A stretch of DNA of 64,000 bases from Tetrahymena thermophila SB210 (GCF_000189635.1 NW_002476438.1:1-64000), one strand, 5' to 3'. Positions 51,088-64,000 are shown, counted from the stretch's first letter. Numbers and translations: made by a program. The notes: generated from the letters alone by a model not told the origin.

Positions 51088-53535
51088 TCAAAAGTAAAAA
51101 ACACACTAGACTAAATTCTTAAGCTTAAAAGCCTTTCTTTTTAGTTGTTTCTTATATTGCTATTAGATTTAGTTATACCTATTATTAAATATTCAAAATT
51201 TTTAATTTTTATTCTTAAAATAGAAACACTCTAAATTAAATTTAAATACATTTTTATTATGTTAATCAAATAAAATATTAAAATTCGAGCAATTTATTAT
51301 GTTTTTAAATGAAAATTTATATATTTTATTCAATAATTATTAATCTCTCTAATAAACATTTTTTTTCATAAACTTTATAAACTTTGAATTATGTGCTTCT
51401 TTTTCCTCAAAAAATTAAATAAATAAATAAGTAAGTAATATTTTCTTACGATAAGTAAACTATCAAAGATTAGAGGTTAGTTAGTTTTGCTAACTCAGAG
51501 CTTAAAGCAGTAGCACCTTCACCATCAATATAATTGGAGCTTTATTATTTAAGTTGCCAATTATTGAAATATAAATATAGAATACATAAAAATAGAAAAT
51601 GAATTAAAAATGAAAATTAGATAATAAAGTAAAAAAAGAGAATAAGAATTAAATTAATTAATTTTAATTTAAGCTATATTTAACAATTGAAAACTTGAAT
51701 TAAATTTAAATAGTATATTACCTTAAGTAAATACTCAAAGCTAACAGATTTGGTAATTTACATAATTCAGAGCCTATAACAAATGCTCCCTCATTACGCA
51801 AATTAATTTTTCTTATAATTATAAAAAAAGGTTAAATTTTATGAATAAAAAATAGTATTTAATTTAATTTTAAAAAAATTTAGTATTTAATTTAAAAAAA
51901 TTCAATAGATTTAACAATAAGAGTTTACCAATAGAATAAAATAAAGTTTAATAAAAAATTTTAATTTATTCATTAATTAACAATAAAATTTTAGTTTCTT
52001 TTTGATTTAATTTTGAAATCATCATTAATTAATTTTTTGTATTTTTTTAAATTTTGATTTTATTTAGATAAATAAAAATGAAATAAATTGGTTTGATTTA
52101 TTTACCTTAGTTAAAGATTTAATATTTAGATATTAGGCAATTTAGATAATCCTTATACTAAATATGCTGCTCCCTTACAAGTTATATTATTTTCACTTTA
52201 TTAATTAATAAAATATCAGCTCAATTTAAAGCAATGATTCATTATATTATTAATTAAAAAAATTTTATTCAGAGTTAAAATATTTATTTTTTATTGTTTT
52301 TTTTTTTTAGTTTTTTCGAAATATTTATTTAATTTTTATATAATTTTTTTTTTTGAAAAACTAAATAGATTTTAAATTAATTTACTTGAAATTTAGTGAT
52401 AAAGTTGAGAGATTAGTTAATTTTGTTAAGTCATTACTTAATTCATAAATGCTCCTTTCACTAATATTGTTTCTCCTTTGTTTAATAAAATAAAATTTTA
52501 TAAGAATTAAGAGAGTTTGATAAATTAAAAATATTTGAAAGAATAGTATCTTATTGATAGAAAATAATCAGTAATAAATAATTAGTAATAGAATAACTTA
52601 ATGAGAAAACATTTGTTTATGTAGTTATTCAGATTTATTATAATTAATTAATATATTTTTTAGCAATTTAAATTATTTTTTATGGAGATATTAATAATCT
52701 ATAAACACACACACATTGATTAAATACCTATTTCTACAATTTGCAATATTTTTTTTTAATTTTTGAAAAAAATTCCTCCTAAAATATGTTTCTAAAATTT
52801 ATTAAGGACATTTTTATATATTTATTTAGTTTTTTATTGATTAAGTTTTTCTTAGATATGTTTAAGAAAATAATAAATAAATTGATTATATATATTACTC
52901 TAATGTAAGTTTTAAATTAACCAAATTAGTTAATTTTGATAATTGAGAACCTAAGGTAATAACTCCTTCATCAAAAATTCTATTTCTCCTTTTAGTTTTA
53001 AGAAAATAATTTTATAAATTATAAAGAAAAAGTAAAATATAAGAAAATTAAAAACAAATAAAATAAAAAGAAGGAAAAAAAATTATATTTTAGTATAAAA
53101 TATAAGCTAAACAATATCTTAAAATCATTTCTTAATTTTCATTTTTATGTTTATAACTGTTAATAGAGAATTAAATTAGTGAGCTTTGTTAGTTTAGCTA
53201 ATTCAGAATCTAAGCTGAATAAGTTATCTCTCAAAATAAAAATTTTAAATTATTTATAAAAATATTTTACTTTCTACTGCAAATTTATTTATATAAATAA
53301 ATAAATTAATAAAGTTAGCCATTCAATTTATAATTAATTTATATTTAAATTTAATCTTTAACAAAAGTTTCAATAAATAAATATGATTTAAATAAATTAT
53401 TGAGTTTTAATAAAAAATATTTTAAAAGAGAATATTTTTATTTTAGAAATTTTTGATAAAGGTTTACTCCAGATCAATTTATAATATTTAGCAATTTAAG
53501 CAATTTTAGAGCTCCTCAATTTTGTTAACAATCAT
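51088..53535 (-). CDS. Leucine-rich repeat protein with repeat-sized exons (8 exons)
   Basis: Exons, in sense order, 53535-53468, 53229-53158, 52979-52899, 52460-52386, 52195-52106, 51811-51722, 51539-51450 and 51136-51088 total 205 codons (204 residues). Each internal exon holds about one repeat of 24-30 residues, e.g. GATALSSELAKLTNLQSL, GVITLGSQLSKLTNLVNL and GAAYLVQGLSKLPNIQIL. All seven introns are phase 2, start GT[AT]A and end AG, so repeats could be added or lost by exon duplication without shifting frame. The start MIVNKIEELQNC follows an A-rich leader. The last exon (KAFKLKNLVQCVFYF, then TGA) is the least certain; without it the frame would read on from exon 7 to a TGA at 51407-51409. 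No signal peptide. Likely an intracellular protein-binding LRR protein; partner unknown. Confidence 0.75.
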
Positions 53536-54346
53536 CTTCTTTTTTTTTTTACCCTTTCTAATTTATTTTCTAAAAAAAATAATTGAACGATAATAATCTT
53601 TTATACTTATTTTATATAAGCTTTTATAATTAAGATTGAGTTAATTAATCTTTCTTTCTTTGTATTTGAAAAAAATAATATTTAAAAACTAAATAAAAAT
53701 ATTTTCCTAAAAAATAAAAATTAATGAATTAGATTAAAATTATAGATATAAATAAATTAATAAATATTATTTTTTATTTTTTGATTTTATAGTTTTGTAG
53801 TCTGTGATAGTTACTTATTTATTTATTTTTTCAAAATCTTTTTGCAACTAAAACATACTTTTAATATAATCTAAAAATCGATCCAAAATCTTTTCTGAAT
53901 TAAATATGTAAAGTAATGTAATTAATCACAAAATAAATATTTTATTCAAAGAAAATTATTTGATATTTCTAATTTTTCTATAAGCATAAATTAATTTATT
54001 TTGTGCTTGCTACTATAGTACTTTGCAATATTAAAAAATAATCGTCGCTATTTATTAGCAATTATTTAAATAATAATTAAATAAACATAATTAAATTAAA
54101 GATTATGTATGTATTAAAAAATTATTTTCTGATTTACCTTATTATTTTTAAAAATATTCCAATTAAGTTTTTAGTGAAATCTAAATTTTTGATTGGTAAT
54201 TATTTTATTCTTTAATTTATTTATTAAATTAATTTTCTTATTTAATTTAATTTTTAAATGAACAAATAGAGACAAAATTTAAATTATTTACATAAATTAC
54301 AATATTATTAAGGAAATATTTTTATAGATTTATTTGAGTATTAATT
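53536..54346. other. Gene-free spacer between LRR and myosin genes
   Basis: Both neighbours are on the minus strand; this spacer holds the myosin 3' end and the LRR promoter. AT-rich, no motif or gene seen. Confidence 0.5.
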
Positions 54347-57300
54347 TCACACAGGACTTAGAGCCATTTTAATATATTAATTAATGATTTAAATATATGG
54401 GTCAGCATCTTTTAATTGAAAATGGAATGTTTTTGTATCTCCTAAAATAATAGTTATTCTATTTTAAGATTGTTTTCCAAATTTAACAATTTCACTCAAT
54501 TTAAATTAGTCAATTATGTCTTTAGATTACTTTTCTAAAATTAGAATTTCAAAAGGCTTAATTGCAACTATAGCTTCTTCTACTGTGCTATTTTAAGCAA
54601 AGGAATTTCTTTAATAAGAATCTGATGTGTAAAAATGACATTCAAATTGGTGAGACATAAAAAGAAAGCTATGCTTTTTAAGTGTATTTAAAAATAGAGT
54701 CCTAGCTTAAGAAGAATCACATTAAGGTATCTTATTGCAAAGTGAAAGTGCAGCAGTTTGCCAGTTATTTATCAAAGACTCAGACTTTTCGTTGATAGGA
54801 ATATATTCATGAAGTTTCAGTTTAACGTTTTTAAGGATTTTTTAAGCCTCTTAGATACTGTTATAATCATTAATGAGCTTAAGTAAAGCCAATCTAACAA
54901 TTACATTATCTTACAAAACAAATCTGCCATTTAAATAATCTTAACAGCAGTGAGCGAAATACATGAATATTGAATCTATGTCGTATTTATTGAATTTAAA
55001 AAAGTTTTTTATTTTAAATATAATTTTTGCAGAAAAGCTTTGCTTTAATTTTTTCTTTTTAATTAAGTCTTTTTCATTCTCCCAACAGCTATAAATATCC
55101 ATAATTTTTTCGTCATCTCCTAAAATATTCTCTTCAATTATTACTTTATTATTCTCATCTTATGAGTCTAAATTCTCAATAGTAATTTATTCAATCAGGC
55201 AGTAGTTTCGCTAATTTGTTTCTATTTCTAATTCTCTTAATGCAAAACTAATAGCGCTACTAATATCAGTATAGCTTTCTACAGCAATAAAAATACAGCG
55301 ATTAATATAAATATAAATAGGAACCATAATACTCTTTCTGTTTTCAATCATTTATATTTCTTGTTTAGTAGGCAAGTAAACTCTGTTTTTTTTATAAAAT
55401 TCATTAAAAAATAAAAATATTTTTTTAATTGATTAAATTTTTTTAATTTTTGTTTATTTTTAAGCATTTAAAACATTTTTTTAGATTTTATATTAAAAAG
55501 AATAAATTGTTTAAGTTAAATTAAAATTTTTTTTAAAATTAAATCTTTTTTCAATATGACATTAATTGATTTATGTTATAAGAAGATGCTTTTTTGAATG
55601 AGTTAATAAATTAATTACCTTGGAGATTAAAAGCATTTTCTTATTCTTGTGAAAATAAATTTACATCTTTATTTATTAATTTCATCTTTCTCAGTTAATG
55701 TTAAATTATAGAAGCAGTTTAATAGGGGATATATAGTGTTTGAGCTAGTACTAATGAAGCTAGAATAAATAGCCATTAACGAATAGTATTTTTTCTTTAA
55801 GCTTAGATCATCAGTTTGCAATTGTTTAGCAATTTATAAGAAAACCTCATCTTGCAGAGAGCTATCTTAATCAAAGCACAATTCTAAAAGCTTATAAGCT
55901 TGCATCTATTTTATTAATAAAAATTATAAAAAATACTTTCTTTTTTATATATTTATTATACCCTTGAATCTCTTTTAGATTTTAGAACTTCTGAATATTT
56001 TAGTATTCTCGTGAATGCTTTTATTGCAATTGGTTCTAAGAGAGGTGATATATTGGTTAAAGGCTTTTTCAGAGGTTCTTTTTAATGGAAACCCTACTTT
56101 TCAAAAGGAATAGTCCTTCCCCAACTACTTCTCTTTTTGTAAATGTCTTTACAAAATTGGATGTAGTCGTTTTCTAATATTCTTTATTTAAGAGATTCTT
56201 GTATATTTTATATATTGAACATGCAGTCTTGTGAAAGATAAACTTTGTCAATGTTAACTTATCCTTATAATTCTTCAGGTGTTTATCTATTTTAAACATA
56301 AAACGTTTATTTAGGTTTTTGATATTTAAATAATAATAGTATTAATAAAAAAATATAAACTCCAAATTAAATTATTAAAAAAATAAATGAATTAATTAAT
56401 TAATTACTCTGGGTTTAGATAGTTGTCAATAACGGAAGTTTCTTTATCGTCATTGTCATCATCAAAAGTATCACTTGATTGCATATTTCTTTGGTCTATT
56501 TTCTTCTGGTTAATTAAATTAGTCATTCGATGAGCTAGTGTACCTCTTTTTAGATTTTCATGGATCATTTTATCGTGATTAGGAATTTAGTCAACAAATG
56601 ACATATTTAATGATTAATTTAGAGAATCCATCTAGAATGAGTTTTCCTCATTAGATTTTTTTTCATTTGAATATTCATTAGAGTTTTCAGTGTTCATAGT
56701 CATTTCTTTTGTAGTATCAGGACTGACACACATTTCCATTCCTTGAGTCTGATATTGCTAGAGTTATATTTATTGCTTTTCTTCTTATTCTCTCTTTTTC
56801 TTTTCCAACCTTTATTGCTCTTATAACTATTTTTATTTAATCTCTGCTTCTCTTTCAAGCTAATCCTAAATTTACTTTTTCTTTGATTATACTTTAGCCT
56901 TGTAGTTATTAAAGTTTTTCTTCTTAATATGATAGTCAAATAATTTCATCATTAAAGCTAAGCTCTTTTTCTTTCTTTCTTTTCTCAGTTATTCAATTAT
57001 CAAATCTTTCCAAATTCCAAAAGCCATTTTCTTAAATAATTTTACTCTAATAACTTTGACTCTAAACACAGATGCCTTCATGCATAAGAATTTCTTTCTT
57101 TGCTTTTTCATTTTATACATCGCAGCTAAGCGTCTGAAGCATTTAACAATTTTAGATAATCTCTTCAAATTTGCCAGAATATTTTTTTTAAACTTAAAAA
57201 CTTTAAATTAGTGTTGAATGTGCTTAGCAAAATCATTTTTCTTTTGGAACCACACGTGAAGTAATTCATCTAATTCTCTACCAACATCATCCTTAGTAAA

Positions 57301-60300
57301 AATCTTAGTCTTACCATAAAGTAATTTCTTCTTATCTACGTTTGGCAAAAGCTAAGCTATTATATCTTCACTTATTTAATTAAAGTTAGCTTTCTATTCT
57401 ATTTATTTCTTCAGAGAAACTCCTCTAAATTTTTTGACCATATCTCCATATTAAGTGTACAAGTCTTTAAAATTTTTTCTTATTTTTAATAAACAATATG
57501 TTGGTTGTCAAAGATATTATTAAATTAAATAATTTTACCTATAAGGAAATCCTTCTTTTCTAACATAAATAGCTTCTAGGACACCTAAATATCTTATTTA
57601 TATAAAAGCATATCCTTGTAAAAAGTAATCTTTTTTCTTAACTTCGTTTGGTTTAATGCATCTAATAAAATGACAATCAGCATTCATCAATTCATCCATA
57701 AGCTACTTCATTTAAAATCTGAACTTTGCTCCTAAAAATTTATCATTTTTTGAAGGCTTTTTAGGCTAACTAATAATAAATTATTTTTGTTTAACCTCTT
57801 CACCAACAAGACCTTTTTTTTAAAAAAATCGAAATAATTTTTATTTTTATTATAAAAATAAATTTTAAAAAATACCTAAAAATATATCTCCAAGTAACTC
57901 ATTAGTTGATGACAGTACAGTATCAATAATATCTTAGCTAATTTCAGCTTTATTTTTTGTTCTAAAATTATTTATGCAATACTCAACATTTTTAGCTGTG
58001 TGCTTGATTACAAAAGAATCCTTTAAATAAAAGAAATATCATTTACTATTTACATTAAAATATTTAGTTTTTTTACTGCGCTTGACTTATTAAGGATAAA
58101 GAATTGAGAAGATTTATGGGTAGAACATATTTTTTAAAATAGTTGCTAGTCAGTCGAAGATCCGAGAGAGGAGCTCTCATCAAGGAGATCAAATATACCT
58201 TTCGGATATTTATCCATCAAATCAATAACTTCTTAATTATCAGTGTAGCTTAGCTATCCAATATGATCTTTTAGTCCCTCATTGATAAACTCCTACTCTT
58301 CGGATTTGAAGACGTAAGAAATATATAGCTGCTATAGCTTCTCATTAGTATAATTGATGCACAATTGCTCAAAACTGTTCACTTTAAACACTTCGAAACC
58401 AAAAATATCGAGTAATCCTATTGAGAGACATTATTCTTGAAGCTATTTTTCAGACAATTCTGATGGGAGAACAGTAAGATTTAATCTCTTAACTAACCAT
58501 GTAAAAAGGTTATCATATAAAGTTCTAGCCAAGCTATCTCTATTTGCATAAATATCTTATTCATTAAGTGGTGACTCAGTAATATCATTACCAACTTTAC
58601 GCCTTTTAATAAGAAGACATCTCTCCAATATATTATATTACATATCAAGTAAATCTGCTACTTTTTTAGAGAAGTCAATCCCAATAATACTGCAGGGCTT
58701 TGAATCAGTGAGAGTTGTTTTATCAAATCTGATGTTTCCCAAAAGTAAAATAGCACACAAAATCCTCCAAATAGTGTTTCTCTCGTGTTAAGAAAAATTC
58801 ATCCTAGTAAAAGAATCTTAAACTTCATTGTATAGTGCATAATCATCAATTGTGCTAACTTCATAGCATCCGCCATCTTTTAAATATTAAAATTGTTCTG
58901 GATCAAAAGGTAATCCATTGTTTGGATCCACTAAACCTAATTTTTTCTTGTCAGCAGCAGAACAACCCTTGAGTAAGTGGTAGAAAATATGATAATTTCT
59001 TTCATCTATTATAAGAATAAAAAAAACAATAAATTGATTCAAAAACAAACAATGAAATTTATCAATATTTAAGTTAAGAAATAATCAAATTTATTGTGAG
59101 AATGATTAAGTTAAATATTTTATTTGCATAAATTAGGTATAAAGTGAATATATTCGATTTAAGATCATAAAAAATAATCCATGGCTATATAATTAAATAA
59201 ATTGAGAAATGAATTTTATTTTACTTTATCCCTAAACAGTAACTCTACTTTTTTCAAGTAAGTAATTAGTTATGGAAGCTCCCTGAATTTTATGCGACTT
59301 TTTATCAACTAAGATACTGACATATTTACCAAATCTACTTGAATTGTCATTTCTAACAGTTTTAGCATTTCCAAACGCTTCTAGGATAGGATTACAACTC
59401 AATATTTTATCTTCTATGGAAGACTCTATTAATATATATATATATATTAATAAGCAATAAAAATATTAAATAGTGGTAGGAATAATTTGTTATAAAGTAA
59501 TAGTTTTTAATTTATAGAATGACTTTTAATAAACTTCTTTCTGAATTGGAAAATTAATCGTATGTAATATGTAGTTAAGACTTCATTCATTATTTCTCAA
59601 TAATAAGCAGCAGAGAAATATATTTTGTAAATTCCATTAAAGTTTTAAGAAATTTACTCAAATTTATTTTAAAATTAATTACCTCCTTTTGAAATCCTAA
59701 TCACTGTATTTGAATCATGATGACTCATTGTAGTTAAAAATTTCATCGCTAATTTTGCATTTTCTGTTTTTCCTGCACCTGACTCTCCACTAATTACTAT
59801 TGCTTGATTTTTCATATTCTCAAACAGTTTACTAAAAGCTTATCCAGCTACTGCATATGTATGAGGAGGAGTTTCCCTTTAATCAATAAATCCTTTACTA
59901 ATAAGCTCATTTTAATACATAAGTAAAAGTTGTTCGCTCATAGCACTTTCTATATATTTATATGGATTCATCACGATTAATGTTGGCCCAATATAAGTAT
60001 AAATAATATCTTTAGAATATCTTAATTCCAAATTGTTTATAATTTCTGCTTCATTCAGGTTATCCATTCTTACCATATCCGAAAATCCGGTTTCAGGCAA
60101 TTAATTTACTTGATATACCTTCTCGACACTTACTTCATCAGGAATAGCCTCATTATCTTCTTTTTTTGTTAATTTTACTTATGTTTTATCCTTATTTATA
60201 TCAATAATTGTCGCTTTCATAAAAACTTTCTTCGTCTCTGGTTCTTCCTTTCCAACTTCTATCCAAGCTGGAGTATCTGGAACCATCCAAGTAGTATTAA

Positions 60301-60331
60301 CCTTGCTTTTTTAATTAGCTTTTGCTGCCAT
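54347..60331 (-). CDS. Unconventional myosin heavy chain with MyTH4 and FERM tail (9 exons)
   Basis: Exons, in sense order, 60331-59683, 59425-59225, 59005-58077, 58020-57876, 57812-57539, 57478-56408, 56286-55962, 55905-55619 and 55382-54347 total 1,639 codons. The motor is complete: P-loop GESGAGKTE (182-190), switch I NDNSSRFG (242-249), switch II DIFGFE (~484), RCIKPNE, and the converter ending EGFPYR (~732). A basic neck without clear IQ motifs and a short coiled coil (~935-970) follow. Then comes a MyTH4 domain (~1140-1290; [25 protein letters not shown]) and a FERM region (~1294-1638). MyTH4-FERM myosins move on actin and bind cargo, microtubules or membrane proteins; Tetrahymena has a family of them. 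The exon 3-4 junction is ambiguous (donor 58076 or about 20 bases later). A further 5' exon may exist (60549-60697). Confidence 0.9.
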
Positions 60332-60548
60332 ATGCTTTATAGTTAGTTATTTTTTGTTTGCTCTAAAATAAAACTCTACCTCACTCTATTACACTAATTT
60401 GCAAGGAGTTTATATTCTTTAAAATTATTTGATGTAAATATCTTTGCGAAATTATTATAAATATATAATAATAATAATAATATATTAAAATTATCATCTC
60501 AAACACATTTGTTAATTATAAATTTTAAGGCACAATGTAATTATATAC

Positions 60549-60697
60549 AAGCCCAAGTCATTAAGGCATTGCTTGCTAATCATATATTTATTTTGTTGGT
60601 TGATCTTTTTACCTGATGCTTTCACACCCATTAATTTTTCTTTCTAATTAAGATCAATTTATGAATTCTTATCAAACATTATTTAACTTAGTTGCAT
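60549..60697 (-). CDS. Possible additional 5' coding exon of the myosin
   Basis: An open stretch from ATG 60697-60695, clearly GC-richer than its flanks, reads MQLSQIMFDKNSQIDLNQ and so on to NDLGL. At 60548 there is a GTATATAA donor in phase 2. An acceptor TTTTAG at 60363 would join it in frame to the myosin exon, adding [14 protein letters not shown] before the present start. The intron would be 186 bases. If not spliced, the frame stops at a TGA at 60494-60496 (67 residues). Frame agreement alone has a one-in-three chance, so composition is the better argument. Confidence 0.5.
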
Positions 60698-63020
60698 GCA
60701 TAATTCTAAGTTTGCTATTCATTTTCTAATTAATTAAAATATTAAATATTTCAAATGCAAATATTAATGCTATTTTTAATTACTTTTAACTCTCTGTCAT
60801 AATATTTGAAATAGACATAGCAGAATTTTAATTATAAAAAATTAGAGGATATTATAAAGAAATATATTAATAATATAAGTGATATATTTATGTTTATGTT
60901 GTGAAATTATTTAAAAATTTAAATTACCTAATCAAGTTCAACCCTAAATTACCCACTCCAAAAAAAAAATAGAAAGACTATTAATAGTATTAATTTATGT
61001 TGAAAATATTCATTTAATTATCATATTATTTTTTTTCCTAAATATTTTTGATTTAAAAAAATTAATTTATTTGATTTTAATTTAATTTAAAAAAGAAATG
61101 TTAGTAAAAAGTATTTTAAAAACACTTCATAAAAATTATGAGAAATTCATAAAAAAAAATAAAAATTAATTTTACTATAGAGCAAACAAATAGAAAGACT
61201 ATCAATAATTATTGAATAAAATAGTATTTCTTCTAAATATACCTTTTTTATATTTTTTATTTATCTTGTTTACAACATACTAAATCTTTCAAATAAATTA
61301 TATATAAATAACATGAAGTAATTGGAAATTAATAAAGATAATCTCATTTTTGAATTCAAAATACTTTACATTTTATATAATATTTATTTTTTATTTGATT
61401 AATAACTAATTTTAAGAATCGATATCTAAAATAAAAATGAATACTTAAAATGAAATAAAATGTATTCTTGAAATATAAATAAAATACATTTAATATTTCT
61501 AAATCAATCATGTACAATACAATTCTAATAATATAAAATAAAAATTCAAAATATAACAATTTATTATAAATTCCTAAACAAAAATAAAAAATAATAAATT
61601 AGCTTTGGAATAGAAAATAGAATTTATACTTAATAAAGTTTAAATTAAAGATTATAACTATTAATTTAATGAAATACATAAAATCCTAATTAATTTTGAC
61701 TAATCTTCATAATTTGAAATAAATTGATTATCAACAAAATCGTTAAAATTGGAATTGGTGAGAATTAGTGAAATTTTTTGTATTTTTTATTTTTCTAATT
61801 TTCTTAATTTCTAAATTTCTAAACTTATTAATTTCGATTTTCATTTAATTTGTCTATTGTAAAACAAATAAAAGAGTCTACAAATCATCAAAATTAATTG
61901 TATTTTTATCAAAAATTAGATTGTTATTTCTATTTCACAATAATTTATATTTATACTTCAATCAAATATTTTGTTTATTTTAAAATAAATTTAACTTTTC
62001 AAATAATAAAAATATTACTTCCATGTAAATTTTGAATATAATAAATAATCTTTAAATAATTAAATGTATGTTTTTTCATATTTTTTAAGTTTTTTTAAAA
62101 AGTTTAACTTCTAAAATTCAAGTACAATAGTAAAAATTAATTTTTTAACAAAAACAGATAAGAATAATAATTAGGATTTAACAGATCATTAAATCAATCA
62201 TCTACTACATTTTTATAATTTCAAAAATTAAGTATTTTACTTACAATTTATTTTTAATTTATCTTATCTATCTTAAAACAAAAGAGTCTACTTAATTTTA
62301 TTAAGTTTATGAGTATAAATTTAAATAAAATACAACTATTTTTTTGTACTTTCTCAGTATAAAAATAGATTTTTATTAATTATATTAAATTTCCACTTTA
62401 AATTGTTTAAATTCTTATAATTTTATAATAAAATTATAAATTTCCAAAGGCAATTTGTTACAAGCATTGCTAATTTATAAATAATACTTATTTTCCTCTT
62501 CGTTTTTATACTTCTTTTAATTAATAAATTATAGAGTCTACTTATATGATTAATTATAATTTTTCATTTTGCATAAATTAAAAAAAAAAATTAATAAGCT
62601 TTCTTAAATCATAAAAATGATTTATCAAAATAGGATTCAAAATTATAAAAAGTTTATTAAGTTATTTCTTTAAAAAATAAATTTATTTTTATTATATTAT
62701 TAGTGTAAGACATTTTTTTGGATTATTAGTATTTAACCTATTTTGTATTAATTAAACAGGTCTTATTACTGGTCTTATTTGTCTGATTAATCTACACTGA
62801 GAAACTTACTCTAGTTAATTAATTTTATCAAAAATATATTGTAATCTCTCAATCTAATAAGATAAAATTCTCGCTAATATTATCTGAATATTCCTATTTA
62901 ATTAAAAACTTTTCTTTATTCAAATTTTAGAACAGAGCTTTTAATAATGATTGATAAAACTAAAGATTTTTATAAAAAATATATTAAAAAAATAAGTTAT
63001 TAAAAAATAAATCTTATAAA
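60698..63020. other. Divergent intergenic region between myosin and ABC transporter genes
   Basis: No gene seen in 2.3 kb. Loose repeats occur: AATAGAAAGACTAT at about 60970 and 61190, and AGAGTCTA at 61873, 62283 and 62533, each of the latter preceded by an A/T-rich TTAA stretch. The region must contain both promoters; no recognisable element was found. Confidence 0.5.
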
Positions 63021-64000
63021 ATGAATCCAGAAAATACTGAAATAAAAACAGTAGGATTTTTCAAACTGTTTAGATTCGCTACTAAGCTTGATTACATGCT
63101 TATGGCTGTTGGTACTGTTGCAGCTGCATTAAATGGAATTGCTCAACCTTTATTAGCTTAATTTATAGGTAATACAAGCAATTAATTCAGTTCTGACGAA
63201 GACTCCTCTCTTATTATTGAAAATGCAAGAAATCAGTGTATTTATATGGTTATAATAGGAATAGGTTCTTTTTTCTGTGGATGGGTAATAAATAAATAAA
63301 AAAAATACAAAACATTTTTTTTACTTTAAATTTAATTAAAATTAGATATAAATGGCATGCTGGATGATATCAGGTGAAAGATAAGCGATTGAATGTAGAA
63401 AATAATATTTTAAAGCAATTATCAGATAAGACATTGGTTGGTTTGATATGCAAAACCCAAACGAGCTGACAAGTTAAATTTCATAAGATTGCTTCTTTTT
63501 ATAAGGAGCGATTGGAGAAAAAGTACCCACATTTTTGATGGCAATATTTATGGGGTTAGGTGGATTTGGTGTTGCATTTTATGACGGTTGGTTAATGTCA
63601 TTAGTAGTAACAGCTGCTGTCCCAGTTGTTGTACTTGGAGGTTTGATTTTTACTATTATTTTACAATAAACATCAGTAAAGACATCAGAAGCATATCTTT
63701 AGGCAAGCTCTTATGCAGAGCAAAGCTTGAACTCAATAAAAACTGTTAAGTCTTTAACAGGAGAAAATTTTGAGATTAAAAACTATTCTTAAGGATTATT
63801 GGTTTCATTTAAAATAGCTGTAAAATATGCTGTTTGGGCTGGTTTTGGACTAGGTTTGAGCTACTTAACTCTTTACTTAGATTATGCACTAGTATTCTGG
63901 TATGGTTCAAAGTTATTACATGATGAGACTATTAATACTAATTTTGATCGCAAGTATAATTAAGGAGATGTCCAAATTATCTATTTTTCAATTTAAATAG
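63021..64000 (+). CDS. ABC-B (P-glycoprotein-type) transporter, N-terminal part
   Basis: Start ATG 63021; exon 1 ends 63284, intron 63285-63345 (61 bases), and exon 2 runs off the window; 306 residues are visible. This is the first membrane domain of an ABC exporter: TKLDYMLMAVGTVAAALNGI with the first helix, an extracellular loop, a second helix, then CWMISGERQAIECRKQYF. The family's RQDIGWFD motif, NELTSQISQD, and two more helix pairs (LMAIFMGLGGFGVAFYDGW, VVTAAVPVVVLGGLIF) follow. AYLQASSYAEQSLNSIKTVK is the typical coupling segment. The nucleotide-binding domain lies beyond the window, so full or half transporter cannot be told. Such proteins export lipids or drugs using ATP. Confidence 0.9.

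Noticed and set aside
56700-56939. Minus-strand standard-code frame rich in K and R
   Set aside because: It is another frame of the myosin tail exon 57478-56408; the myosin frame runs through it without a break.
1-64000. tRNA, rRNA, CRISPR or riboswitch
   Set aside because: No cloverleaf with a convincing T-arm, no rRNA-like GC-rich block and no regularly spaced direct repeats were seen on either strand.

Overview
This window reads as macronuclear-type DNA of a ciliate close to Tetrahymena. It is extremely AT-rich. Every real gene only stays open if TAA and TAG are read as glutamine and TGA is the sole stop. Introns are AT-rich GT...AG introns of about 55-310 bp, too long for Paramecium. No gene is interrupted by the unspliced insertions expected of micronuclear DNA. 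All coding calls below use this code, so a standard-code ORF search misses nearly every gene. The genus is an inference.

Layout. 1-20 kb is a tandem array of roughly 5.5-6 kb units (segments A+B; B occurs three times, A twice), broken by a 100-N gap. Each A segment carries a convergent pair of tiny secreted cysteine-rich peptide genes sharing a CDCW core. A single-exon minus-strand gene with a leucine-rich C-terminal half (3542-4915) lies between the first B segment and the first full unit. Small palindromic MITE-like elements are scattered here, and one is present in only one of the two A copies. 21-24.5 kb holds a doubtful 51-residue peptide ORF and two Kazal-like secreted protein genes. 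25-28.6 kb is a tandem pair of ribonuclease-inhibitor-type LRR genes on the minus strand, both with the same frame break. 29.7-39.3 kb is one six-exon gene for a ~2,922-residue surface receptor-like protein: signal peptide, huge ectodomain with beta-helix repeats, Cys-rich stalk, about nine membrane segments and a Q/N-rich tail. 40.6-50.1 kb is a four-copy tandem array of single-exon zinc finger/coiled-coil genes; the first duplication copied the tail of the receptor gene's last exon.

51.1-53.5 kb is an eight-exon LRR gene on the minus strand in which internal exons match single repeats and every intron is phase 2. 54.3-60.3 kb (possibly to 60.7 kb) is a complete nine-exon unconventional myosin with MyTH4 and FERM tail domains, minus strand. 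From 63.0 kb an ABC-B type transporter gene starts on the plus strand and runs off the window. I saw no tRNA, rRNA, CRISPR, origin or telomere signal.

The theme of the first 50 kb is recent tandem duplication of secreted, surface or recognition-type genes. The last 10 kb carries single-copy housekeeping-type genes (motor protein, transporter). Splice sites were placed by hand from GT/AG and reading frame; for the large genes the exon lengths add up to whole codons.
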